This document shows positions 22,662-35,435 of a stretch of 64,000 nt of DNA, one piece after another. This DNA is from Pseudomonas pharyngis. GTDB lineage: Bacteria; Pseudomonadota; Gammaproteobacteria; Pseudomonadales; Pseudomonadaceae. The notes under the pieces are model-generated. The model saw only the letters and a program-made list of their open reading frames with translations. It had not been told where the DNA came from and did not search any database. Where the stretch lies: NCBI RefSeq assembly GCF_021602345.1, contig NZ_BQID01000001.1, positions 682,001-746,000 of the forward strand, read 5' to 3'. The stretch's first letter is position 1, and the number at the start of each line of letters is the position of its first letter. Made by a program: the position numbers and the translations under genes.

Positions 22662-23373
22662 ACAACAATTAAGCCTGCTCGATGAGCGAATCGAAAAATC
22701 ATGGGCCGATATTCTGGAAAGTTCGCGGCTGGTGAAAGCCATCCGTGAGGGCAGCGTTTCCAAAGCCTTGTACGCGATCTATATGATTCAGACTTTTCAC
22801 TACACGGCGCACAATGCGCGAAATCAAGGATTGGTCGGTGTCCGACATGCGGATAATCCGGTGTATGCCAAGTTCTGTTTTGAACATGCGGCACAAGAAG
22901 TCGGCCATGAAAAAATGGCACTGCACGATGTCATGAGTCTTGGTTTGAAGAATGAAGTGTTTGATATTCCGCCTGCACTTCCGGCCACTGATGTGCTGAT
23001 CGCTTATTTATATTGGATCTCCTTTACCGGTAACCCGTTACAACGGCTTGGTTATAGTTATTGGGCAGAAAATGCCTACCAGTTCATTACTCCGCTCATC
23101 GATAGCCTGAGTGAAACACTGTCGCTAAAACCCGCTCAACTTACATTCTTCATTGCACATTCCGACATTGATATCGAGCACTTCAACGAAATCAAACTGA
23201 TGCTGCAGCGCACCTGCAAGCGTCAGGAGGACTGGGATGCGATAGCCACTGTGATGGAAACCAGCCTGCGTCTGACCGGCAACATGCTCGAGGCGGTTTA
23301 TGAGCAGTTCGAGGCCTGGCAAAACGGGCTGGCGCCCCGTTATGAATTCCTCCACGCCCTGGCCAACCAATGA
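22639..23373 (+). CDS. Haem-oxygenase-like iron-containing oxidase (TenA/PqqC/HDO fold)
   Basis: The 244-residue all-helical protein has the metal-ligand pattern of haem-oxygenase-like diiron oxidases (families of UndA, CADD, SznF). It shows EVGH near residue 94 in the helix CFEHAAQEVGHEKMAL, and HSDIDIEH (H-x3-D-x2-H) near residue 173. Known members oxidise or cleave amino-acid or fatty-acid-like substrates with O2. The ATG at 22639 overlaps the preceding acyltransferase gene by 23 nt; a TTG one codon earlier is possible. It is placed in a biosynthetic operon. The substrate is unknown, and a cofactor-free PqqC-like activity cannot be excluded. Confidence 0.75.
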   Translation: MNTPLSFEQQLSLLDERIEKSWADILESSRLVKAIREGSVSKALYAIYMIQTFHYTAHNARNQGLVGVRHADNPVYAKFCFEHAAQEVGHEKMALHDVMSLGLKNEVFDIPPALPATDVLIAYLYWISFTGNPLQRLGYSYWAENAYQFITPLIDSLSETLSLKPAQLTFFIAHSDIDIEHFNEIKLMLQRTCKRQEDWDAIATVMETSLRLTGNMLEAVYEQFEAWQNGLAPRYEFLHALANQ

Positions 23374-23415
23374 AGGCCGCCCGCCGATGTTCCGATCAGA
23401 TGGCTGGAGGCAGAC

Positions 23416-24510
23416 ATGGCTGATTATTTCGACCGGCTCAACTACACGCTTGGGGACGAGGACACCGCGCTTGAATACGCGATCCTGCCCAGACATGCCG
23501 GGCACGTGCTGGGTATCGCCGGATGTGGCGGCCGGTTGTTGCCGTTGCTGGCGGCTGCCCCTTCACGCATGACCTGTACCGACATCAGTGCGCCGCAACT
23601 GGCGTTCACCCGATTGCGTTTTGCCCTGCTGGAACAGACCGATCACGAGTCGTTCATGGCGTTCATGGGCTATCGAACGGAAGGCCTGAGGTCGAAACGC
23701 CGATCCATTTTCCAGCAACTGGTTTTACCGCCGGAGGATCGTCGCTGGTTGTCCGGGTTGTTCCAGGCCCGGCACTGGGAAGCGCCGATTTACATGGGCG
23801 CATTCGAGCAGACCCTGAAGCGCTTGGCGAAGATCACCGGACTGTTTACCGGCAAGGCCGGCCGGGGCATTTTTCAGTTCAGTCAGCTTGACGAACAAAC
23901 GGAATATTACCGAAACCGCTTTCCGCTCAAGCGCTGGAAAGCCGTGATCGCGTTGCTGGGAAACGCAGCAGTCCTCAATTCGCTGCTGTACAAGGGCGCG
24001 TTTCCACCCAACAACCTGGGGATCAGTTCCCGCGCGGCGTATCTGGAAATTTTCCATACGTTGTTCACCACTCAGGTGGTCCGAGAGAGCTTTTTCCTGC
24101 AAATGCTGTTTTTTGGTGAGCTGCGTTATCCACAAGGCTTTCCACTGGAGTGCGATCCGCAGATTTTCCAGCGGGCCCGCGAGGGGCTTCGGCAGTGCGA
24201 GTTACGAGTGGTGCAGGCTGACATCCTCGACTGTGTTGCCGGGGAAACAGACATCGATTTCGTATCGCTGTCGGACGTGCCTTCCTTCATGCCCGAAGCG
24301 GCTGGCAAGAACGTTTTGCAGCGCCTGGCACCGGCCCTGGCAGAAAACGCACAGGTGGTCATGCGCGGGCATTTGCATGTGGTGCGACCCGATTGCGCAG
24401 GTTTCTGCGATATCACCCAGCAATACCAGGCAGACATTGCGCGAGAAAAAACCCAGCTCTGGCATGTCCAGGTCTATCGCCGCACACCCTCCTTGCAGGT
24501 ATCCCGATGA
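23416..24510 (+). CDS. DUF3419/BtaA-like S-adenosylmethionine 3-amino-3-carboxypropyl transferase
   Basis: The 364-residue protein has a Rossmann SAM-binding start (HVLGIAGCGGRLLPLL near residue 33, then TCTDISAPQLAFTRLRFA). A DUF3419-type central region follows (FFGELRYPQGFPLE), then FVSLSDVPSFM near residue 275, as in BtaA. BtaA moves the 3-amino-3-carboxypropyl group of SAM to diacylglycerol for betaine lipid. Here BtaB-type methyltransferase genes are absent, so another acceptor is likely. It starts 42 nt after the oxidase with a GGAGG site and overlaps the next gene by ATGA. A DnaA-box 9-mer lies inside at 24126-24134. Confidence 0.75.
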   Translation: MADYFDRLNYTLGDEDTALEYAILPRHAGHVLGIAGCGGRLLPLLAAAPSRMTCTDISAPQLAFTRLRFALLEQTDHESFMAFMGYRTEGLRSKRRSIFQQLVLPPEDRRWLSGLFQARHWEAPIYMGAFEQTLKRLAKITGLFTGKAGRGIFQFSQLDEQTEYYRNRFPLKRWKAVIALLGNAAVLNSLLYKGAFPPNNLGISSRAAYLEIFHTLFTTQVVRESFFLQMLFFGELRYPQGFPLECDPQIFQRAREGLRQCELRVVQADILDCVAGETDIDFVSLSDVPSFMPEAAGKNVLQRLAPALAENAQVVMRGHLHVVRPDCAGFCDITQQYQADIAREKTQLWHVQVYRRTPSLQVSR

Positions 24511-25764
24511 ACACTTTTCAACCGACCGTCAATTGGGTCAAAAACCGTGTCCGGCAAGCGCGAGACGATCAGCAGCAGCTATTCGATGCGGGGCTGAATG
24601 GCCTGAAGCTGGCTAAACGTGAAGGCAAAGAGATCGAACTCGAAAGCGGCGAGCGGCTGACCGAGTTTCTCTCGTGTTCTTATCTGGGGCTGGAGTGTGA
24701 TCCTCGCTTGATTCAGGGGGCGATGCACTCCGTCGAGTCCTTCGGCGTGCAATTCGCCGCCGCACGGACCCGAGCGCTGTTGCCACCGATGCGTGAGCTG
24801 GATGAACTGCTGAACCGGATATTTCAGGGGCATTCAGTCACCTTCAACTCGGTGGGCAGTGCACATCTTGGCTGTCTACCGCTGCTTGGCTCCGGTGAGA
24901 TGCCCTCCTATCCCATGCGTCGTGGCCCGTGCTGGATTGTCGACCGTGCCGCTCATGCTTCGATGCAAGTGCTGCAAGGCATTCTCTGGCAATTCGGCCC
25001 GATACAGCGCCGTGATTGCAGCGATGTAGAGCAGGTCGAAGAAGCGTGTTCAACGGCAGTCGCGGCGGGTAATACGCCCATTATCCTGACCGACAGCATT
25101 GGCTCGATGCGCGGTGTTTACCCGATCAATCGCCTGCTGCAACTGGCGGAGCGTTTCGACGGTTATCTCTATGCGGATGACGCCCACGGTACGTCGATCC
25201 ATGGCGTGGCCGGAGGTGGTTACGCGCTGGACGCGGCGGAAGAACGACAGCGTGGCCGGCTGATCCTGGTGTCGTCGCTGTCGAAGGCGTTCGGTGCAAC
25301 CGGTGGGGCAATCACCGTGCGCACCGAAGCGGATGCCGAAATGATCCGGCGTCATGCGTCGACCTACACGTTTGGCGGACCATTGTCCGTTGGCGGGGTG
25401 GGCGCGGCAGTCGCTTCGGGGAAAATCCATTTGTCGCCGGAGCTGGGCCATTTGCAGGTAGCGCTGTGGCGAAACATCGCCACGGTCGACAGGTTGCTGG
25501 GGCCGGTGCTGGGCAATCATCATGTCGCGTCCCCCATTCGTTTTGTCCGCGTCGGTGCCGAGAGAGATGCGATAAGCCTGGCGCAGCATTTGCGCCGGCA
25601 GGGCATGGCGGTCACCACCGCGGTGTTTCCGGTGGTGGCCAAGGGCGAGGCCATTTTGCGTCTGGCCATCAGCGCGAGCCACAGTCAGCTCCAGTTGGAG
25701 TCTCTGGCGAACGCCGTCCGTAGCGGATTCGATGAGCTGGGCATTCGTCAGGGAGGGCGCGGCC

Positions 25765-25775
<11 letters not shown>
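24507..25775 (+). CDS. PLP-dependent alpha-oxoamine synthase-like enzyme
   Basis: The 422-residue fold-type I PLP enzyme resembles 8-amino-7-oxononanoate synthase, 2-amino-3-ketobutyrate ligase and the CAI-1 synthase CqsA. These condense an amino acid (or SAM in CqsA) with an acyl thioester. Landmarks are LSCSYLGLECDPRL near residue 53, the cofactor-stacking DRAAHASM, YADDAHGTS with the PLP-ring Asp and His near 225, and SSLSKAFGATGG with the Schiff-base Lys near 265. ATG 24507 overlaps the preceding stop (ATGA), and the 3' end overlaps the next gene by 11 nt. biotin genes are absent nearby, so a BioF role is unlikely. Confidence 0.8.
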
Positions 25776-29126
<3,351 letters not shown>

Positions 29127-29135
29127 GGACTTCTG

Positions 29136-29957
29136 ATGGATCGTTACGTCGTTTTCGGTAACCCGATCGGCCACAGCAAGTCGCCGATGATTCACAAACT
29201 GTTCGCCGAACAGACCGGGCAGCGTCTCGACTACAGCACCCTGCTGGCGCCGCTCGAGGACTTTTCCGGCTGCGCCACGGCGTTTTTTCAGGAAGGTTGC
29301 GGCGCCAACGTGACCGTGCCGTTCAAGGAAGACGCCTATCGCTTGGCCGACAGCCTGACTGCCCGCGCCAAACGCGCGGGTGCGGTGAATACTTTGAGCA
29401 AACTGGCCGACGGCAGCCTGCTCGGCGATAACACCGACGGCGCCGGGCTGGTGCGCGATCTGACGGTCAACGCCGGGGTCAGCCTCGCCGGCAAACGCAT
29501 TCTGCTGCTCGGCGCCGGTGGCGCGGTGCGCGGTGCGCTGGAGCCGTTGCTGGCGGAGAAACCAGCCTCGGTGATCATCGCCAATCGCACGGTGGACAAG
29601 GCCGAGCTACTGGCCGAACTGTTCTGTGATCTGGGGCCGGTGTCGGCCAGTGGTTACGACTGGTTGCGCGAGCCGGTGGACGTGATCATCAACGCCACCT
29701 CCGCCAGCCTCACCGGCGATGTGCCGCCGATTGCCCCAAGCCTGATCGAGCCCGGCAAGACCCTGTGCTACGACATGATGTACGGCAAGGAACCGACCGC
29801 ATTCTGCCGCTGGGCCAGCGAGCATGGCGCGGGCGTGGTGATGGACGGGTTGGGCATGTTGGCCGAACAGGCTGCCGAAGCCTTTTTCCTGTGGCGCGGC
29901 GTACGTCCGGACACTGCGCCGGTCCTGGCGGAGTTGCGTCGGCAGTTGGCGCAGTAA
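29136..29957 (+). CDS. aroE: Shikimate dehydrogenase
   Basis: AroE reduces 3-dehydroshikimate with NADPH in aromatic amino acid synthesis. The 273-residue protein begins with [11 protein letters not shown] (substrate Ser motif), has the catalytic Lys in NVTVPFKED near residue 66, the NADP-binding [10 protein letters not shown] near 127 with NRT (the NADP-selecting segment), and DGLGMLAEQ near the end. It ends just before a REPIN. Confidence 0.97.
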   Translation: MDRYVVFGNPIGHSKSPMIHKLFAEQTGQRLDYSTLLAPLEDFSGCATAFFQEGCGANVTVPFKEDAYRLADSLTARAKRAGAVNTLSKLADGSLLGDNTDGAGLVRDLTVNAGVSLAGKRILLLGAGGAVRGALEPLLAEKPASVIIANRTVDKAELLAELFCDLGPVSASGYDWLREPVDVIINATSASLTGDVPPIAPSLIEPGKTLCYDMMYGKEPTAFCRWASEHGAGVVMDGLGMLAEQAAEAFFLWRGVRPDTAPVLAELRRQLAQ

Positions 29958-29962
29958 CCCCT

Positions 29963-30054
29963 GTAGGAGCGAGCCTGCTCGCGATGACGTCGCCAGATCC
30001 AGCATCAATCTGACAGACAGACAGATCGCCATCGCGAGCAAGCTCGCTCCCACA
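29963..30054. repeat. REPIN (two inverted REP sequences)
   Basis: A REP unit at 29963-29987 (core GAGCGAGCCTGCTCGCGATG) and its inverted partner at 30030-30053 (CGCGAGCAAGCTCGCTCCCAC) enclose about 42 nt. Each unit is itself palindromic. This is the arrangement of REP doublets abundant in fluorescent pseudomonads. It fills the space between convergent aroE and the SulP gene. Confidence 0.9.
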
Positions 30055-30066
30055 ACGGGTTCTTCT

Positions 30067-31635
30067 TCAATCTTCAAAGCGAATCGGGCATTTCTCCGGC
30101 CCTTCGAGTTTGCGCAACTCCTCCACCACCTGCGGTCGCGCCTGACGCAAGGTCAGGCTGCGATCCTGGCGCAGCAGGCGCCGGGCTTCCTGATGGAGCA
30201 TTTCCACGCCGGAATAGTCGATGAAGTTGATCTGTTGCGCCTCGATCACCACCCGCGCGCCGTGCATCCGTTGCAGGCGCACTTGCAAGTAGTGGCTGGC
30301 GCCGAAGAAGATCGAGCCGCCGACCCGCAGTACATCGTCTTCGCCATCGCGCCAGTGCTGCACCCTCGGCTGCGAAGTGCGCTTGAGGTAGAAAAACAAC
30401 GAGGCCAGCACGCCGGCATAGATCGCCGTCTGCAATTCCAGCAGCAAAGTGGCGACGCAGGTCAGGCTCATCACCACAAATTCCGCCCGGCTGACCCGCA
30501 GCAGCGCACGAATGCCGCGATGATCCACCAGTCCCCAGGCGATCAGCAGAATGCTGCCGGCCATGGCCGGGATCGGAATATGCGCGATCAGCCCCGCACC
30601 GAAAATCGCGAACAGTGCCACCCACAACGCCGAAAACACCCCGGCCAGTGGCGAACACGCCCCGGCCTCATAGCTCAGCCCGGAACGGGTGAACGAGCCA
30701 GCGGACAACGATCCCGAAAAGAACGCCCCGACAATGTTCGAAAGCCCTTGCGCGCGCACTTCCTGGTTGGCGTCGAGCAGCTGTTGCGAGCGTGCGGAAA
30801 TCGAACGGGCAATCGACAGGCTGGTGACCAGCCCGAGCATGCCCACCGCCACGGCACTGGGCAGCAGGCGCAGGATCAGGTCCATATCCAGCGGCAATCC
30901 ACTGAACGGCGGCAGGCGCCCGACAAACGCGCTGACCAACTGAACGTGGCCGAACATCGCCGGCCACAGCCACACCGCCAGACTGCCGAGCACCAAGGTC
31001 ATCAACAGCGTCGGCCAGCGTGGCAGCCATTGTTTGAGCAGCGCACCGACCACCACCGTGGCGACACCGAGGACCAGCGACGGTTTATCCACAGCCCCGA
31101 GATGGCGCAGCAGATCCATCAGGCTGGCCAGCGCCGTGGCCTTGGCCGGCAGATCCAGTCCCAGCAGGTTCGGCAATTGACCGATGGCAATCACCACCGC
31201 CGCGCCGAGGGTGAAGCCCAGCACCACGGAATGCGAGACGAAATTCACCAGCGCGCCGAAGCGCAGCAGGCCGAGCAACCACTGGAAAATCCCGGCGAGG
31301 AAGGTCAGTAGCAGGATCAGGGTGATGTAGTCCTGTGATGCAGGCACCGCCAGTGGGCTGACACTGGCGAACAGCACAATCGAAATGGCCGCTGTCGGGC
31401 CGCAGATCAAGTGCCACGACGAGCCCCACAGGCAGGCGATCAATACCGGAACGATGGCGGCGTAGAGCCCGTATTCCGGTGGGAGACCGGCGATCAGGGC
31501 GTAGGCAATCGACTGGGGCAACGCGAGAATCGCCCCGCTGAGGCCGACGACCAGGTCCCGCCCGACGCTGGCGCGGGTCTGCCGGGGCAGCCAGGTCAGG
31601 AAGGGGAAAAGTGAGCGACGGCTGGGGAGGGCCAT
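30067..31635 (-). CDS. SulP-family inorganic anion transporter
   Basis: The 522-residue protein has about twelve hydrophobic segments and a C-terminal cytoplasmic STAS domain (about 410-510, with INFIDYSGVEMLH). The SulP signature begins near residue 30 (GLSGAILALPQSIAYALIAGLPPEYGLY). Family members carry sulfate, bicarbonate or other anions; the substrate cannot be deduced. It corresponds to PA0029. A DnaA-box 9-mer lies inside at 31085-31093. Confidence 0.9.
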   Translation of the reverse strand: MALPSRRSLFPFLTWLPRQTRASVGRDLVVGLSGAILALPQSIAYALIAGLPPEYGLYAAIVPVLIACLWGSSWHLICGPTAAISIVLFASVSPLAVPASQDYITLILLLTFLAGIFQWLLGLLRFGALVNFVSHSVVLGFTLGAAVVIAIGQLPNLLGLDLPAKATALASLMDLLRHLGAVDKPSLVLGVATVVVGALLKQWLPRWPTLLMTLVLGSLAVWLWPAMFGHVQLVSAFVGRLPPFSGLPLDMDLILRLLPSAVAVGMLGLVTSLSIARSISARSQQLLDANQEVRAQGLSNIVGAFFSGSLSAGSFTRSGLSYEAGACSPLAGVFSALWVALFAIFGAGLIAHIPIPAMAGSILLIAWGLVDHRGIRALLRVSRAEFVVMSLTCVATLLLELQTAIYAGVLASLFFYLKRTSQPRVQHWRDGEDDVLRVGGSIFFGASHYLQVRLQRMHGARVVIEAQQINFIDYSGVEMLHQEARRLLRQDRSLTLRQARPQVVEELRKLEGPEKCPIRFED

Positions 31636-31696
31636 GGATCCTCTCGGTTTGGGATGGGTGGTGTGTGAAGGGTATCAGGGTGTCAATCAGGAACAG

Positions 31697-31878
31697 CCCC
31701 CTCACCCTAACCCTCCCGAAACGTCGGACCGCCCGGAGGGAGAGGGAACTTACCGAGGTGTCTTTTCGAAATCCATCGACCTGAAAGTCTTCAGTCGAAC
31801 TCAGGTTCTGAAACCAACGACGGTCAGCTCCCTTTCCACCTCGCCCCCCTTGGGGGGAGAGGGTTGGGGTGAGGGGGG
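31697..31878. repeat. C-rich/G-rich inverted repeat pair in intergenic spacer
   Basis: CCCCCTCACCCTAACCCTC (from 31697) is repeated in inverse at about 31855-31877 (GAGAGGGTTGGGGTGAGGGG). Smaller G/C-rich palindromes lie between the two arms. The 283-nt space between the SulP gene and choX holds no gene. Such elements recur in Pseudomonas intergenic DNA, but I cannot count copies here. Confidence 0.7.
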
Positions 31879-31918
31879 AAAAGATCTAAAGCGAACTCAG
31901 ACCTTCAGCACACCGCGA

Positions 31919-32836
31919 TCAAAGCTTCGCTTTAACCGCCGCCAACGCATCTTTGCCATCCACCGTCTTCACACCATCAAGCCACTTATCCAACACCGCC
32001 GGATTCGCCTTGATCCAGGCCTTCGCCGCCTCCGCATTGCTGACTTTCTTGTTCACCACCTCGGCCATGATGCTGTTCTCCATCTCTTGAGTGAACGAAA
32101 GATTGGTCAGCAATTTACCCACATTCGGACAGGCCTCGGCGTAGCCCTTGCGGGTCAGGGTGTAGACGCTGCCGGTGTCGCCAAAGTACTTCTCGCCGCC
32201 CTTGAGGTAGTGCATTTTCAGCTGCACGTTCATCGGGTGCGGGGTCCAGCCGAGGAAGGTGACGAATTTCTGTTTCTTCACCGCCCGCGAGACTTCAGCC
32301 AGCATCGCCTGTTCGCTGGACTCGATCAGCTTCCATTGGCCCAGGTCGAAGTCGTTTTTCTTGATGATCTCTTGCAGCGAGATGTTCGCTGGCGCGCCAG
32401 AGCCGATGCCGTAAATCTTCTTCTCGAATTTATCGGCGTACTTATTCAGGTCGGCAAAGTTATGCACACCCGCGTCCCACACGTAATCCGGTACGGCCAG
32501 GGTGAATTCGGTGCCGTCGAGGTTCTTCGCCAGTTGGGTGACGTCACCCGTGGCAACGAACTTGTCGTAGAAACCCTGCTGCGCCGGCATCCAGTTGCCG
32601 AGGAACACGTCGACCTGGCCATCCTTCAAGCCGCCGAAGGTGATCGGCACCGCGAGCGTGTCGACCTTGGCCTTGTAGCCCATGCCATCCAGCAGAAACC
32701 CGGTGATGGCATTGGTCGCGGCGATGTCGCTCCAGCCGGGATCGGCCATTTTCACCGTGTCGCAGCTCTCGGCGAACGCAGATGCGCTGCCCAGTGCCAG
32801 CAGACTGACCGTCACGACTGTGGATAACTTGACCAT
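31919..32836 (-). CDS. choX: Choline ABC transporter substrate-binding protein
   Basis: The 305-residue periplasmic binding protein starts with a signal peptide (MVKLSTVVTVSLLALGSASAFA). Mature segments such as DPGWSDIAATNAITGFLLDGMGYKA and FLGNWMPAQQ are those of ChoX/OpuAC-type choline receptors, in which aromatic residues box the quaternary amine. It starts 16 nt after betC, so the two are co-transcribed. The permease and ATPase genes (choW, choV) are not adjacent, so it must pair with components encoded elsewhere. Confidence 0.92.
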   Translation of the reverse strand: MVKLSTVVTVSLLALGSASAFAESCDTVKMADPGWSDIAATNAITGFLLDGMGYKAKVDTLAVPITFGGLKDGQVDVFLGNWMPAQQGFYDKFVATGDVTQLAKNLDGTEFTLAVPDYVWDAGVHNFADLNKYADKFEKKIYGIGSGAPANISLQEIIKKNDFDLGQWKLIESSEQAMLAEVSRAVKKQKFVTFLGWTPHPMNVQLKMHYLKGGEKYFGDTGSVYTLTRKGYAEACPNVGKLLTNLSFTQEMENSIMAEVVNKKVSNAEAAKAWIKANPAVLDKWLDGVKTVDGKDALAAVKAKL

Positions 32837-32852
32837 GGACTTCCCCTTAACG

Positions 32853-34367
32853 TTATTGGTTTTGGCAGGGTTGTGGATAACGGGCCTTGCGCTCCAGGTC
32901 ATCGAGGTCGATGTGGTTGCGCATGTATTGCTGACTGGCGTCCACCAGCGGCTGGTGATCCCAGCTCTTCAGCTTGCCGATCGTCAGCGCCTCGGCGACG
33001 AAACGCCGACGGCGCTGGCTTTCGAGGACTTCGCGGTGGATTGCCGGGATGTCCCACCTGGCCCGTGCTTCGGCGAGAAAATCGTCGAACAGCCGGCGAT
33101 GTTGCGGTGATTGGCTGAGTTCTTCCTGCTCGCGTGGATCGTTATCCACATCGAAGAGTAGGCAAGGGTCGGATTCGCTGTAGATAAATTTGTAGGCGCC
33201 ACGACGGATCATCATCAGCGGGCTGACGGTGCCTTCGGCCATGTATTCGCCGAACACTTCGTCGTGACCGCCCTGCCCTTGCAGGTGCGGAACCAGCGAA
33301 CGGCCGTCCAGCGGCAGGTCAGGCTCCAGGCTGCCGCCGGCCAGTTCGACGAAGGTCGGCAACAGATCGGCGGTGGACACCGCGGCGCTGACACGGCCTG
33401 ATTGGAACTGGCCAGGTGCACTTATCAACAGGGGCACCCGCGCGGCCATCTCGAACCAGTGCATTTTGTACCAGAGGCCGCGTTCGCCGAGCATGTCTCC
33501 ATGGTCACCGGAGAACACAACGACGGTGTCGTCCGCCAGCCCGCAGTCCTCGAGGGTTTGCAGAAGTTTGCCAACGTTGGCGTCGATATAGCTGCATGCA
33601 CCGAAGTACGCCCGACGGGCGTCGCGGATTTTATCCACAGGCAGCGGCTTGTCCCACAGATCATAAACCTTGAGCAAACGCTGGGAGTGCGGATCGAGTG
33701 AACGCTGATCCGGCGTCGTCGGAAGCGGGATATCCGCATCGTCGTACAAATCCCAGAACGCCTTGGGAATCGTGTACGGGTCGTGGGGGTGAGTCATCGA
33801 CACGGTCAGGCAAAACGGCTGATCGCCATCCTCGCGGATATGGTCGAACAGGTATTGCTGAGCCTTGAACACCACCTCTTCGTCGAAGTCGAGCTGGTTG
33901 GTGCGTACGCACGGGCCGGCCTGCAACACCGACGACATGTTGTGATACCAGCTCGGCCGCACATCAGGCTCGTCCCAGTTCACCGCCCAGCCGTAGTCGG
34001 CCGGATAGATGTCGCTGGTCAGGCGCTCTTCGTAACCGTGCAGTTGATCGGGGCCGCAGAAATGCATCTTGCCCGACAGCGCGGTGCGATAGCCGAGGCG
34101 GCGCAGGTAATGGGCGTAGGTGGGAATGTCGGCGGGGAAATCGGCGGCGTTGTCGTAGGCGCCGATCTTGCTCGGCAACTGGCCGCTGACCAGGGTGAAA
34201 CGCGACGGTGCGCACAGCGGGCTGTTGCAGTAAGCGGCATCGAATACCACGCCTTGTTCGGCGAGGCGGCTGAGATTCGGCAGTTTGATCGGCGACGGGC
34301 CGTAGAACGGCAACATTGGCGCGGCCATTTGATCGGCCATGATGAAAAGAATGTTCTTGCGCTTCAT
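32853..34367 (-). CDS. betC: Choline-sulfatase
   Basis: BetC hydrolyses choline-O-sulfate to choline and sulfate. The 504-residue type I sulfatase has metal ligands in MADQ near residue 10. The C-A-P-S-R motif holds Cys52, which must be converted to formylglycine. Further landmarks are the SGKMHF lysine segment near residue 102, THPHDPY and SGDHGDM. The C-terminal choline-sulfatase extension rich in Arg is present. ATG 34367 was chosen over an upstream ATG at 34385 because it gives the typical start MKRKNILFIMADQ. It is divergent from a LysR gene. Confidence 0.96.
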   Translation of the reverse strand: MKRKNILFIMADQMAAPMLPFYGPSPIKLPNLSRLAEQGVVFDAAYCNSPLCAPSRFTLVSGQLPSKIGAYDNAADFPADIPTYAHYLRRLGYRTALSGKMHFCGPDQLHGYEERLTSDIYPADYGWAVNWDEPDVRPSWYHNMSSVLQAGPCVRTNQLDFDEEVVFKAQQYLFDHIREDGDQPFCLTVSMTHPHDPYTIPKAFWDLYDDADIPLPTTPDQRSLDPHSQRLLKVYDLWDKPLPVDKIRDARRAYFGACSYIDANVGKLLQTLEDCGLADDTVVVFSGDHGDMLGERGLWYKMHWFEMAARVPLLISAPGQFQSGRVSAAVSTADLLPTFVELAGGSLEPDLPLDGRSLVPHLQGQGGHDEVFGEYMAEGTVSPLMMIRRGAYKFIYSESDPCLLFDVDNDPREQEELSQSPQHRRLFDDFLAEARARWDIPAIHREVLESQRRRRFVAEALTIGKLKSWDHQPLVDASQQYMRNHIDLDDLERKARYPQPCQNQ

Positions 34368-34378
34368 GTGATCGCGGC

Positions 34379-34392
34379 ATTCCATAGTGAAT
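34379..34392. promoter_or_regulatory. Possible LysR-type operator between betC and its regulator
   Basis: ATTC-N6-GAAT (34379-34392) is an interrupted dyad of the T-N11-A type bound by LysR proteins. It lies in the 114-nt divergent spacer close to the betC start. It is only a motif match. Confidence 0.35.
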
Positions 34393-34481
34393 ATTTATGC
34401 GACATTGCTGCGATCGAGCATGGATTCCACGCAATATCCGGTAAAGCCCGCGCCGGACAATGACTAGGATAAGCACAGCTT

Positions 34482-35432
34482 ATGTATGAAGCCCTCGGTG
34501 ATCTGTCGCTGGACCTGCTGCGCGCCTTCGAGGCGGCGGCCCGTCATCGCAGTTTTACCGCTGCCGCTGTTGAACTGGGTACGACGCAACCAGCAATCAG
34601 CCAACAAATCAAACGGCTGGAAGAACAGCTCGGCACGCGGCTGTTCGATCGTATCTATCGGGGCATCGAACTGACTGAGGTCGGATCGATCCTGTTCGAG
34701 CAAGTTACCCTTGGTTTGCAGAATATCGACGCGGGATTAAGCGCAATCAGCACGCAGCAGCAACATGAAGTGCTGCAGGTTGCCACCGATTTCGCCTTCG
34801 CCGCGTATTGGCTGATGCCGCGTCTGCACCGCTTCCATGAAGCTTATCCACAGGTGGATGTGAGCCTGGTCACCAGCGAGCGCAATCACAACATGCTGCG
34901 TCCGGATATCGACGTTGCCGTGCTGTTCGGCGACGGTCGCTTCAAACAGGGCGAGAGTCACTGGTTGTTTAGTGAAGAAGTGTTTCCGGTGTGCAGCCCG
35001 CAATTGCTCAAGGATCGCCCCCTGCCCTTGCCGGCCCAGGCATTGATGGAGTTTCCGCTGCTGCACCTGCGCGGGGAAAACAGCAGTAACTGGTTCGACT
35101 GGAGCGGTCTGTTCCGCGCGCTGAACATCAGCGCGCCGCCAGCGCCGGGCCAACTGCGCTTCGACAATTACACCCTGCTGATTCAAGCGGCGATTGGCGG
35201 TCAGGGCGTGGCGATTGGCTGGCGGCACCTTGTGGATAACTTGCTCACTCAAGGTCTATTGTGCCGGCCGATCGCCGAAACCACCCTGTCGCGTCTCGGT
35301 TATTACGTGGTGCTGCCACAGCGCAAGCGCCGGGGCGCGTTGATTCAGACGTTCGTGGACTGGCTGATGGCCGAACAGGCCAGCAGCGCCGAATCCCTGG
35401 CCGGGCTGCCGCTGCCGTCAATTGCGGTATAA
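34482..35432 (+). CDS. LysR-family regulator of choline-sulfate use
   Basis: The 316-residue protein has an N-terminal winged helix-turn-helix (LRAFEAAARHRSFTAAAVELGTTQPAISQQIKRLEEQLGTRLF compressed to residues 13-56) and a substrate-binding effector domain (about 90-300). The divergent position to betC-choX is the standard layout for a local activator and corresponds to PA0032. The ligand is presumably choline or choline-O-sulfate, by context only. Two DnaA-box 9-mers are inside. Confidence 0.88.
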   Translation: MYEALGDLSLDLLRAFEAAARHRSFTAAAVELGTTQPAISQQIKRLEEQLGTRLFDRIYRGIELTEVGSILFEQVTLGLQNIDAGLSAISTQQQHEVLQVATDFAFAAYWLMPRLHRFHEAYPQVDVSLVTSERNHNMLRPDIDVAVLFGDGRFKQGESHWLFSEEVFPVCSPQLLKDRPLPLPAQALMEFPLLHLRGENSSNWFDWSGLFRALNISAPPAPGQLRFDNYTLLIQAAIGGQGVAIGWRHLVDNLLTQGLLCRPIAETTLSRLGYYVVLPQRKRRGALIQTFVDWLMAEQASSAESLAGLPLPSIAV

Positions 35433-35435
35433 CGA

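Larger units (their letters stand above)
31085..35239. repeat. Seven perfect DnaA-box 9-mers
   Basis: Copies occur at 31085-31093 (plus), 32819-32827 (minus), 32872-32880 (minus), 33143-33151 (plus), 33631-33639 (plus), 34844-34852 (plus) and 35231-35239 (minus). Most are inside the SulP, choX, betC and LysR coding sequences. Confidence 0.7.
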
